Under the pieces are notes generated by a model, which was not told where the DNA came from, did not search any database, and saw only the letters and a list, made by a program, of their open reading frames with translations. 64,000 nt of DNA from an uncultured Actinomycetes bacterium (GTDB lineage Bacteria; Actinomycetota; Actinomycetes; Nanopelagicales; Nanopelagicaceae), in contig CAINLV010000029.1 in NCBI GenBank assembly GCA_903850565.1, positions 62,001-126,000 of the forward strand, in the 5' to 3' direction. Position 1 is the stretch's first letter, and each line of letters starts with the position of its first letter. The position numbers and the translations under genes are program-made. This document shows, one piece after another, positions 41,471 to 49,409 of this stretch.

Positions 41471-43252
41471 TTAATCGCTGATCTCCTCTAACTGTGCACT
41501 TGCCCGCAGCCATTCTTCTTCAATCTCTAAAATCCGCGCGTGGACCTTCGCTAAATTCTTCATAATGTCGATCAGTTTTTCGTGATCGTTCCCGTTCTCC
41601 TCTTGTGAAGATCGCAGGTCGGCTTCCTCAATTTGCGCTTTTTCTAGCTGTTTTTCCAAGCGCGCCAGATCCTTCTTTAATTCGCGCGAACGAGCCGCTC
41701 CGGATTTAGATGAAACGGCACTAACGCTCTTTTGACCAGCGAGCGCTTCCTTCCGCAATTCCAAATATTGATCCACTCCCTTAGGCAGATCGCGCATTTT
41801 TCCATCACCTAAGAGACCTACAAAAGTGTCGCAAGTTCGTTCCAGGAAGTATCTGTCGTGCGAAATAACCAACATGGTGCCGCCGTAGGAATCAAGTAGG
41901 TCTTCCAGTGCTGTCAAAGTTTCGACATCGAAATCATTAGTGGGTTCATCGAGCAGCAGAACGTTAGGGCTATCCATCAATAACCGAGTCAATTGCAATC
42001 GGCGACGTTCACCTCCCGAAAGATCTCCCACTGGGGTCCATTGGGAATCGGTGTTAAAACCCAACTTTTCGCAGAGCTGACTGGCCGATAACTCTTTTCC
42101 ATTTCCGAGTTGCACATGGTGTGCTACTCGTTCGACCGCCTCTAAGACTCGCCACTCTGGATCTAGTTCCTCCAAGTGCTGCGAAAGAAAGGCGGGTTTA
42201 ACCGTGATTCCAGTGACGATCTTCCCCGAAGTTGGCTTGATGTGTCCAAGGAGCGCACGCATAAGCGTTGTTTTACCAGAGCCATTAATGCCCACGATTC
42301 CGATTCGATCCCCAGGTCCTATATTCCAATAGACATCATCCAAGATTGGTTTTTCGCCCGCGCGGATAGATGCCTGATGCATTTCAATAACAGTATTTCC
42401 CAAACGATTGGCGGCGAAGTTGAGGAGCTCGCTTTCGTTTCGAGGTGGTGGCTCATTGGCGATCAAAGTATTGGCCGCTTCGATTCTAAATTTCGGTTTC
42501 GCGGTACGTGCTGGTGCACCTCGACGAAGCCAAGCCAATTCTTTTCGAATCAACATATTTCGCTTGCCATCTTCGACCGATTGCTGACGTTGTCGTTCGG
42601 CCTTGGAGAGAATAAAAGCTGAGTAACCACCTTCGTAGGTGAGGACTTCCCCATCCACTACTTCCCAGATCTGCTCGGATACTTCATCTAAAAACCAGCG
42701 ATCGTGGGTAATGACAACGACAGCTAATTTAGTTCTAGCAATTAAATGGCTAGCCAACCAAGCAACCCCTTCAACATCAAGGTGATTTGTTGGTTCATCC
42801 AAGAGCAGCAAATCCAGGTCATCGATGAGCAACTTCGCCAAATTGACTCGGCGGCGCTCCCCACCCGAAAGAGAGGCAAAGGGCCGATCCAAGAGATCAT
42901 CGGTGAAGCCGCCAAATAGGCCGGTAAAGATTTCGCGAATCGCGCCATCGCTGGCCCATTCGTGAGTGGCCTTTTCGCCAAGGACTACGTCCCTAATCAA
43001 TGCTCCGGGTTTGGCATGGTCCACCTGACTCAAAATCCCCACCCGAACGTTGCCGGCTTTAGCTACTCGCCCGGAATCTACTGGCTCAATCCCGGCCATC
43101 ACTTTGAGGAGAGTGCTCTTACCGCCACCGTTTCGACCAACAATTCCGATGCGTTCGCCTTCGTTTATTCCCAGCGATACCTTGGTGAGCAATGGCTTGA
43201 TATCAAAGGCCTTAGAGACTGTTTCAAGGTTGAGAAGGTTTCTAGAGGCCAT
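41471..43252 (-). CDS. ABC-F family ATPase (Uup type)
   Basis: A 593-residue soluble protein with two ABC domains and no membrane part. Domain 1 has Walker A GIVGRNGGGKSTLL, signature LSGGERRRVNLAKLL and Walker B LLLLDEPTNHLD; domain 2 has GIVGINGSGKTTLM, LSGGERRRLQLTRLL and VLLLDEPTNDFD. A C-terminal coiled coil (AARSRELKKDLARLEKQLEK) matches Uup, an ABC-F tied to ribosome or replication rescue. I chose ATG 43252 (MASRNLLNLE); GTG 43270 adds six residues. The divergent kynU starts only 36 bp away from ATG 43252. Confidence 0.93.
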   Translation of the reverse strand: MASRNLLNLETVSKAFDIKPLLTKVSLGINEGERIGIVGRNGGGKSTLLKVMAGIEPVDSGRVAKAGNVRVGILSQVDHAKPGALIRDVVLGEKATHEWASDGAIREIFTGLFGGFTDDLLDRPFASLSGGERRRVNLAKLLIDDLDLLLLDEPTNHLDVEGVAWLASHLIARTKLAVVVITHDRWFLDEVSEQIWEVVDGEVLTYEGGYSAFILSKAERQRQQSVEDGKRNMLIRKELAWLRRGAPARTAKPKFRIEAANTLIANEPPPRNESELLNFAANRLGNTVIEMHQASIRAGEKPILDDVYWNIGPGDRIGIVGINGSGKTTLMRALLGHIKPTSGKIVTGITVKPAFLSQHLEELDPEWRVLEAVERVAHHVQLGNGKELSASQLCEKLGFNTDSQWTPVGDLSGGERRRLQLTRLLMDSPNVLLLDEPTNDFDVETLTALEDLLDSYGGTMLVISHDRYFLERTCDTFVGLLGDGKMRDLPKGVDQYLELRKEALAGQKSVSAVSSKSGAARSRELKKDLARLEKQLEKAQIEEADLRSSQEENGNDHEKLIDIMKNLAKVHARILEIEEEWLRASAQLEEISD

Positions 43253-43288
43253 GGGGCTAGCGTATTTCACTATTGGTAGAGTGGGTTA

Positions 43289-44563
43289 ATGACCGTTACC
43301 GACCGCGCTTTTGCGCTCGAACTGGATGCCAATGACCCGCTTGCAAGATTTCGGGATCAGTTTGTCATCGCCGATCCCAACATTTGTTACTTGGATGGCA
43401 ATTCGCTTGGGCGTTTACCAAAGAAGACCATTGAAGTTGTAAATGATTTTCTTATCAAAGAATGGGGAGCGCAGGCTGTTGAAGGTTGGAGCCATTGGAT
43501 TGATGAGGCACAACGAACTGGCGATCTGATTGGCCGAGCAACTTTGGGAGCCGCTGAGGGTCAAGTATTGGCGTGCGATACAACTTCAGTAAATTTCTTT
43601 CAACTTGTTGGCGCCGCATTAGCTGCCCGACCGGGTCGTAAAACGATTATTACCGACGCCGCAAACTTTCCAACCGACCGCTATATCCTGCAAGGTCTTG
43701 CCGAAAGATTTGGACTTAATCTGATCACGATAGATAACGAATCAGCGGGAGGTGCAGAATATGAACGGATTACTCCAGAAATTTTGCAACCATATCTCTC
43801 TGATGATGTTGCTTTCGTAACCTTTGAAGTAATCCAATACCGGTCCGGTGCACGTACTGATATCAAAGCAATTACCGATCTGGCCAGATCCTACGGCGCC
43901 CTAACTATCTGGGATGCAAGTCATGCAGTAGGTGCCATCGAAATGGACTTCGATGCCAACGGGGTTGATCTTGCCGTCGGCTGTACTTATAAATATGGAA
44001 ATTCTGGTCCTGGAGCTCCAGCATGGTTCTATGTCAATAAAAGCGTTCAATCTTTATTGCAGGTTCCAATTCAAGGTTGGTTTGCCCAGGCAGATCAATT
44101 TGAAATGGGTGCGATATTTGAAAAGAGCAATTCGATCCGAGGATTCCAAATCGCCAGTCCTTCCATCGTGGGATTGCGTTCGATTCAGTGCGCCTTTGGA
44201 ATGATCGAAGAAGCCAGCATCGAAGCAATTGCACATAAGTCGGCACAGGGTACGGCGATGATGATTGATCTTTATGATGCCTGGTTGGCCGATCTTGGAT
44301 TCACTTTAAATACCTCTCGAAATCCGTCGGAGCGAGGCGGCCACATTTCCCTGATTCACCCTGAGGCAAAACGAATTGCAGTTGCACTAAGGCAATTCGC
44401 CAATGTGATCCCCGATTATCGAGCCCCTAACTCAATTCGCCTTGCGATAGCCCCACTTCCGACAAGTTACGTTGAAGTATGGGATGGATTCCAACGGCTT
44501 CGAGATTTGGTTTCGACCAGGCAGTACGAGAAAGTATCGGTCGAAGGGTCGCGCGTAACATGA
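43289..44563 (+). CDS. kynU: Kynureninase
   Basis: A 424-residue PLP enzyme splitting kynurenine into anthranilate and alanine. CYLDGNSLGRLPKKTIEVVN is the family N-terminal block; TFEVIQYRSGARTDI and IWDASHAVGAIEMDF (Asp pairing with the PLP ring) precede the PLP lysine in CTYKYGNSGPGAPAWFY. GHISLIHPEAKRIAVAL lies in the C-terminal domain. It is followed with an ATGA overlap by kynA. The formamidase KynB is not in the window. Confidence 0.95.
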   Translation: MTVTDRAFALELDANDPLARFRDQFVIADPNICYLDGNSLGRLPKKTIEVVNDFLIKEWGAQAVEGWSHWIDEAQRTGDLIGRATLGAAEGQVLACDTTSVNFFQLVGAALAARPGRKTIITDAANFPTDRYILQGLAERFGLNLITIDNESAGGAEYERITPEILQPYLSDDVAFVTFEVIQYRSGARTDIKAITDLARSYGALTIWDASHAVGAIEMDFDANGVDLAVGCTYKYGNSGPGAPAWFYVNKSVQSLLQVPIQGWFAQADQFEMGAIFEKSNSIRGFQIASPSIVGLRSIQCAFGMIEEASIEAIAHKSAQGTAMMIDLYDAWLADLGFTLNTSRNPSERGGHISLIHPEAKRIAVALRQFANVIPDYRAPNSIRLAIAPLPTSYVEVWDGFQRLRDLVSTRQYEKVSVEGSRVT

Positions 44564-45354
44564 GCAATTCACAAGATCCAGCACTTACTTACTCCTCTTA
44601 TCTAGCAGTTGATGAACTACTGACGCTACAGCGCCCGCTTTCAGATGGCCCTGAGCATGACGAGCTACTTTTCATTGTTATTCACCAAACCTACGAACTT
44701 TGGTTCAAGCAGGTTATTCACGAAATTCAAGCCGCGCAGCGCTCATTAGAGAGCGGAAATACCTTTTATTCGTTGGGTTTGTTGGGCCGAATTCGCACCA
44801 TATTGAAAGTATGCGTTTCGCAGATCGATATTTTGGAAACGATGACGCCACTTCAATTCAATTCCTTTAGAGGCCGGCTTTCCTCTTCCAGTGGTTTCCA
44901 GTCGGCACAGTTTCGAGAAGTTGAAGCGCTCTTTGGTCGCAGGGATTCGAAGATGGCTGGGCATCTGTCTTTGCAAGCCCAAGAACGGATTAAGGAGATC
45001 ACCAGTGCTCGGTCGGTCTGGGATTCCACTTTAAAATATCTATCCTGCCGCGGCTATGAAATCCCAACTAAATACTTGGAACGGGATTTCAACGTGGCTT
45101 ACCAGGCCAACCCAGAGATTCAAGAAATTCTTCTCAGAGTGCATCGCAATGATCCAGAAAGCTCAATGATCTGTGAGCGCTTAGTCGATATTGACGAAGG
45201 CTTGCAAGAATGGCGCTACCGCCACGTCAAAATGGTGGAACGAACTATCGGACACAAAGTTGGGACAGGTGGTTCATCTGGCGTGGGATATTTGAGTTCT
45301 ACCTTGTTCCATCCAACTTTTCCCGATCTTTGGGCAATCAGGGACCGCTTCTAA
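44560..45354 (+). CDS. kynA: Tryptophan 2,3-dioxygenase
   Basis: A 264-residue heme dioxygenase turning tryptophan into N-formylkynurenine. LTYSSYLAVDELLTLQRPLS, IVIHQTYELWFKQVIHEI and FRGRLSSSSGFQSAQFREVE are family blocks; the heme and substrate region continues to GTGGSSGVGYLSSTLFHPTF. The start ATG 44560 overlaps the kynU stop, supporting this start over an upstream one at 44479. Together the pair provides tryptophan to anthranilate if a formamidase exists elsewhere. Confidence 0.95.
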   Translation: MSNSQDPALTYSSYLAVDELLTLQRPLSDGPEHDELLFIVIHQTYELWFKQVIHEIQAAQRSLESGNTFYSLGLLGRIRTILKVCVSQIDILETMTPLQFNSFRGRLSSSSGFQSAQFREVEALFGRRDSKMAGHLSLQAQERIKEITSARSVWDSTLKYLSCRGYEIPTKYLERDFNVAYQANPEIQEILLRVHRNDPESSMICERLVDIDEGLQEWRYRHVKMVERTIGHKVGTGGSSGVGYLSSTLFHPTFPDLWAIRDRF

Positions 45355-45400
45355 TTTCGCACGAATAAAGTTACCGAACTCGTACCTAGGAGGTTAAAAA

Positions 45401-45880
45401 ATGGATATGAAAGATCTACCAGAATTGATTGCCAAGTATGAACTTGGAACACAAGTAGTAATCGATGCGATTGGTGACTACGAAGGACTAGATATTGATG
45501 CAAAACATCCGGAAGGCTGGAGCCCGCGCCAGATTATGCATCACCTCGCTGATAGCGAAACCAATTCCTACATCCGGTTACGACGATTACTGGGCGAAGA
45601 GAATGGAACACTTCTCTCCGGTTACGACGAAGGGGCCTGGGCAACTAATTCGACTCTTGGTTATGAAGTTCTTCCGATCGACCGCTCTTACACACTTTTT
45701 ATGTCAGTAAGAATGGCATCAGCGGAAATATTGCCGCGAATTACCGAAGCAGATTTGAAGAAGACTGGAGTGCATTCAGAGATTGGTCAGTACACATTGG
45801 CTAATTGGTTCAATAGTTATGTCGCCCACCCTTATGACCATGCAGATCAAATAACTCGTGCATACAAACGGGAATTATGA
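45401..45880 (+). CDS. DinB-family protein
   Basis: A 159-residue four-helix DinB-like protein. WSPRQIMHHLADSETNSYIR contains the metal His of helix 2, and NWFNSYVAHPYDHADQITRA the His pair of the last helix. It stands 46 bp after kynA behind AGGAGG, an excellent ribosome site. Because DinB folds include metal-dependent hydrolases and thiol transferases, it could relate to kynurenine metabolism, but I see no residues that would assign it as formamidase. Confidence 0.82.
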   Translation: MDMKDLPELIAKYELGTQVVIDAIGDYEGLDIDAKHPEGWSPRQIMHHLADSETNSYIRLRRLLGEENGTLLSGYDEGAWATNSTLGYEVLPIDRSYTLFMSVRMASAEILPRITEADLKKTGVHSEIGQYTLANWFNSYVAHPYDHADQITRAYKREL

Positions 45881-45895
45881 TGAAAGCGCTTTCAT
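45880..45895. promoter_or_regulatory. Perfect LacI-family operator before the glucoside locus
   Basis: ATGAAAGCGCTTTCAT is a perfect 16-bp palindrome with the central CG typical of LacI/GalR operators. It lies 162 bp upstream of the binding-protein start, just after the DinB stop codon. AT-rich TGTTATAA repeats at about 45918 and 45929 downstream may contain the -10 element. A one-mismatch copy stands before the GH16 gene at 3196. The regulator is not in this window. Confidence 0.85.
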
Positions 45896-45998
45896 TAAGG
45901 GGTTTTTGAGGGTCCTGTTATAAGATTGTTATAAACTTTTTGTATAGAAAGTGCCATTTTTGCTTGCACTTTTGTGCGCTTGTCCTGAGACTTCGCCT

Positions 45999-46034
45999 AG
46001 CGGGTATCGAGCTTTACAGGAAGCTCGGACCGCT
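45999..46034 (+). other. Structured 5' leader hairpin of the glucoside transporter mRNA
   Basis: AGCGG and CCGCT form an outer stem and CGAGCTT and AAGCTCG a 7-bp inner stem around the loop TACAGG, with a small internal loop between. It ends 22 bp before the binding-protein start codon, just upstream of the ribosome site GAAGGA. It may stabilise the abundant binding-protein message or modulate translation. No known riboswitch is recognised. Confidence 0.55.
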
Positions 46035-46056
46035 TACCCCTCGAAGGAATAAACAT

Positions 46057-47379
46057 ATGTCGATTCGTAGAAAGAGTTTGCTCACCGCTGCCGGTGTTGC
46101 CGTGCTTTCTCTTGTTGCAACAATGGTCACATCAGTAGGTTCAGCATCTGCTGCTGCTAACTGTGATCCATTCGCCGGTTACCACGGCCTCAAGGGCAAG
46201 ACCGTAACAATCTTTACCTCAATTCTTGAGCCAGAGCTTGGAACAATGAAGGCAGCCTGGAAGGATTTTGAATCTTGCACAGGCGTCAAGATCAAAATTG
46301 AAGGATCTAACCAATTCGAAGCGCTTCTTCCAGTTCGCGTCAAAGGTGGAAATGCTCCAGATCTAGCCCTTATTCCACAACCTGGTCTGCTTGCAGCCAT
46401 GGTTGCAACTGGCAAGGTAAAGCCTGCCCCAGCTGGTGTAATTGCTAACGTCAACAAGTACTACAGCCCATCATGGAAGGCTCTTGGTTCGGTCAACGGC
46501 AAGTTCTATGCCGCACCTCTCGGCTCAAACATGAAGTCGCTTGTTTGGTACTCACCAACACAATTCAAGAAGAATGGCTACACCGTTCCAACAACATGGA
46601 CTGAAATGACTGCACTTGCAGACAAGATGGCTGCTGCTGGTCAAACAGCATTCTGTGGTGGTATCGGTTCCGGCGGCGCAACCGGCTGGCCAGCAACTGA
46701 CTGGTTAGAAGAAGTTGTAGTTCGTATGTACGGACAGAAGATTTACAACGACTGGATCTCTCATAAGATCAAGTTCTCAGATCCAAAGATCGTTGCAGCA
46801 ATGAATACCGTCGCTGGCTGGATGCAAAATCCAAAGTGGGTTGGAGATCCTAAGGCCATTGCTACAACCTCATTCCAGGATGCAGGACAAGGCATTCCAT
46901 CCGGTGGTTGCAACATGTTGCAACAAGCATCGTTCTACGGAAGCCAATTCCCTGCTGGCACAAACGTTTCCCCAACCGGTGACGTCTTTGCCTTCTACCT
47001 TCCAGGAATTAATCCTGCAGTAACAACTCCAGTAGAAGGCGGCGGCGAATTCACCACCGCATTCTCAGCACGTCCAGAAGTACAACAAGTTCAGGCCTTC
47101 TTGGCTTCAGCAACTTATGCAACTTCTCGCGTAAACCTTGATCACTGGGTCTCTGCAAATAGTGGTGTTCCACTAGCTGCATACAAGGATCCAATCGATC
47201 GCCTATCTGCCCAATACCTTGCAAATCCAAAGTCAACCTTCGTGTTCGATGCATCGGATGCAATGCCAGCAGCAGTTGGTGCCGGCAAGGAGTGGACTGA
47301 ATTCACCGCATGGTTTGGTGAAGGAAAGTCTGTTGCAGATGTTGTAAAGGCTATCGATGCAGCTTGGCCTGCTAAGTAA
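46057..47379 (+). CDS. ABC alpha-glucoside-type substrate-binding protein (AglE-like)
   Basis: A 440-residue exported binding protein. Residues 1-33 are a signal peptide ending in SASAAA. TVTIFTSILEPELGTMKAAW begins the fold, and GNAPDLALIPQPGLLAAMVA, MKSLVWYSPTQFKKNGYTVP and TDWLEEVVVRMYGQK follow the AglE pattern of alpha-glucoside transporters. No lipobox cysteine directly follows cleavage. ATG 46057 is preceded by GAAGGA; an in-frame upstream start at 45940 lies in the leader and is rejected. A strong hairpin after the gene separates it from the two permeases. Ligand is likely a di- or oligoglucoside. Confidence 0.87.
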   Translation: MSIRRKSLLTAAGVAVLSLVATMVTSVGSASAAANCDPFAGYHGLKGKTVTIFTSILEPELGTMKAAWKDFESCTGVKIKIEGSNQFEALLPVRVKGGNAPDLALIPQPGLLAAMVATGKVKPAPAGVIANVNKYYSPSWKALGSVNGKFYAAPLGSNMKSLVWYSPTQFKKNGYTVPTTWTEMTALADKMAAAGQTAFCGGIGSGGATGWPATDWLEEVVVRMYGQKIYNDWISHKIKFSDPKIVAAMNTVAGWMQNPKWVGDPKAIATTSFQDAGQGIPSGGCNMLQQASFYGSQFPAGTNVSPTGDVFAFYLPGINPAVTTPVEGGGEFTTAFSARPEVQQVQAFLASATYATSRVNLDHWVSANSGVPLAAYKDPIDRLSAQYLANPKSTFVFDASDAMPAAVGAGKEWTEFTAWFGEGKSVADVVKAIDAAWPAK

Positions 47380-47410
47380 TTAGTAAGCAATCCAAGTCGT
47401 AAAGATCGGA

Positions 47411-47460
47411 GAGTTCGGGGTTTGGAAAGTTAATTCTTTCCATTCCCCGAAACTCTTTTC
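47411..47460 (+). terminator. Hairpin after the binding-protein gene
   Basis: GAGTTCGGGG-TTTGGAAAG pairs with CTTTCC-ATTCCCCGAAACTC around TTAATT, giving a long stem with one bulge, followed by TTTTC. It has terminator form and stands between the binding-protein and permease genes, so it probably lets only part of the transcripts continue. Confidence 0.8.
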
Positions 47461-47506
47461 ATAATTCTTCTTCTTTTCCTTCATTCGTCACTTAGAAAGG
47501 CGCACT

Positions 47507-48487
47507 ATGGGAACTTTCATTAGTGATAATGCGCCAAAGTTCGGGCAGGTATTAATTGCCGTCTTTGGCTTTCTAGCAATAATGAGCGCCATATTTTTTA
47601 TCGCAGGAAAAGCCAATGGCAAAAAGTCCAAACCCATTGCGAACATAGTCTTTCTCGGCCCGGCAGTTCTGCTTTTGGGAGCCGGTCTCATAGTCCCTAC
47701 TTTTCAAACCATCATGTTCAGTTTCAAAAACGATACTTCGCAAAAATGGGTTGGATTGGCCAATTACAAATGGATATTTACCGATCCCGATATTCACTTA
47801 GTTCTTTTTAACACTTTGCTTTGGATTTTAGTGGTACCCGTAGTGACCACCGGTATTGGTCTAGGCCTAGCGGTACTTATGGATCGAATGAGAAATGAAT
47901 CGATTCCTAAAGCGTTGATTTTTATGCCGATGGCTATCTCTTTTGTCGGCGCTTCCATTATTTGGCGCTTCGTCTATAACTACTCAACTCGTAACCAACC
48001 ACAGGTCGGCTTGCTCAGCGCGATCGTTAAATTATTTGGTGGACAGCCACAAAACTGGCTCTTGGTAAAACCGCTCAACACCTTTCTTTTGATGATCATT
48101 TTCGTATGGGTGCAAACCGGTTTCTCCATGGTGATTCTTTCGGCAGCTATCAAGGCAGTTCCAGCCGATATAGTCGAAGCATCTGCGCTGGATGGTGCTT
48201 ACGGTTGGCGGTTATTTAGATTTATCACCTTTCCATCGGTTCGCTCAACATTCATTGTGGTCCTAGCTACCCAAGTTGTGGGGGCGCTCAAACTCTTTGA
48301 CATCGTGCGCACTATGACTGGTGGAAATTTTGGAACCAATGTGATTGCCAACGAAATGTATGCGCAGGTTTTCGTTCAATTTAACCAAGGAAAGGGGTCG
48401 GCTCTGGCTATCGCGCTCTTTATGTGCGTCCTGCCGGTCCTTTTCTACAACATGAGAAACCTTCGCTTAGAAAGGTCCCACCGATGA
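47507..48487 (+). CDS. ABC glucoside transporter permease (AglF-like)
   Basis: A 326-residue inner-membrane permease with about eight helices; the two extra N-terminal helices (VLIAVFGFLAIMSAIFFIAG, FLGPAVLLLGAGLIVPTFQT) are typical of AglF, longer than plain MalF-type subunits. The EAA loop is EASALDGAYGWRLFRFITFP. GAAAGGCGC-type ribosome site precedes ATG 47507. It overlaps the next permease by 4 bp (ATGA). Confidence 0.88.
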   Translation: MGTFISDNAPKFGQVLIAVFGFLAIMSAIFFIAGKANGKKSKPIANIVFLGPAVLLLGAGLIVPTFQTIMFSFKNDTSQKWVGLANYKWIFTDPDIHLVLFNTLLWILVVPVVTTGIGLGLAVLMDRMRNESIPKALIFMPMAISFVGASIIWRFVYNYSTRNQPQVGLLSAIVKLFGGQPQNWLLVKPLNTFLLMIIFVWVQTGFSMVILSAAIKAVPADIVEASALDGAYGWRLFRFITFPSVRSTFIVVLATQVVGALKLFDIVRTMTGGNFGTNVIANEMYAQVFVQFNQGKGSALAIALFMCVLPVLFYNMRNLRLERSHR

Positions 48488-49401
48488 GCAAGGTAGCTAA
48501 CCATTCCCCCGGGCGTCGCATTTATTCAACTCGATTTGCCACGATTGTTGTATGGATCATTACGGTCGCTTGGACCGTTCCCACTTTTGGACTTTTCGTA
48601 AGTTCATTTCGCTCTAAGACCGATATCTACAACACCGGCTGGTGGCATGTATTCACTCATCCATCTTTCACCTTTGCCAATTATCGCGAAGTTCTTTTCG
48701 GTGGCGGCGCCCTTAGCTTAGGCAATGGTGTACTTCCTTACCTAGTTAACTCAATCGTAATAACGATCCCTTCGGTCATCATTCCGATTGCGGTAGCCAC
48801 ATTGGCTGCTTACTCACTGGCGTGGATTAAATTCAAGGGAAGTGACTTTCTTTTCTTCTTCATTTTTGCACTGCAGATTGTTCCATTGCAAATGTCATTG
48901 ATTCCTTTGCTGCAATTATTCACTGGTGGTGCGCACATTGGGCACATCACCATAATTCCTGCCTTTGGAATCGCGGGGCACTTTGCTGGAATTTGGTTGC
49001 CACACACAATGTTCGCACTCCCATTAGCGATTTACTTATTGCATAATTTTATTTCCTCCTTGCCTCGGGATTTAATGGAGGCCGCTCACATGGACGGTGC
49101 CAATCACTTCAAGGTGTTCCGTCAGATTGTTCTTCCACTTTCTATCCCAGCCATCGCCGCCTTCGCGATTTTCCAATTCCTCTGGGTGTGGAATGACTTG
49201 CTCATCGCATTGACATTTGCCTCTGGAACTGAAGAAATCGCGCCAATCAATGCCAAATTGGCATCTTTGGTTGGTCAATATGGTTCTGGGTGGCAATTCT
49301 TGACGGCGGGTGCCTTCGTTTCAATTGCAATTCCACTGGCCGTCTTCTTCTCACTTCAGAAGTATTTTGTCCGCGGACTGCTTGCCGGCTCAGTTAAGTA
49401 A
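48484..49401 (+). CDS. ABC glucoside transporter permease (AglG-like)
   Basis: A 305-residue permease partner. The EAA loop reads EAAHMDGANHFKVFRQIVLP and the end KYFVRGLLAGSVK is the CUT1 MalG-type terminus. ATG 48484 overlaps the aglF stop, which rejects the longer frame from 48424. As in the sulfosugar locus, no ATPase gene accompanies it, so a shared MsmK-type ATPase encoded elsewhere is expected. The glucosidase gene follows 8 bp later. Confidence 0.88.
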   Translation: MSKVANHSPGRRIYSTRFATIVVWIITVAWTVPTFGLFVSSFRSKTDIYNTGWWHVFTHPSFTFANYREVLFGGGALSLGNGVLPYLVNSIVITIPSVIIPIAVATLAAYSLAWIKFKGSDFLFFFIFALQIVPLQMSLIPLLQLFTGGAHIGHITIIPAFGIAGHFAGIWLPHTMFALPLAIYLLHNFISSLPRDLMEAAHMDGANHFKVFRQIVLPLSIPAIAAFAIFQFLWVWNDLLIALTFASGTEEIAPINAKLASLVGQYGSGWQFLTAGAFVSIAIPLAVFFSLQKYFVRGLLAGSVK

Positions 49402-49409
49402 GCGGCTCT

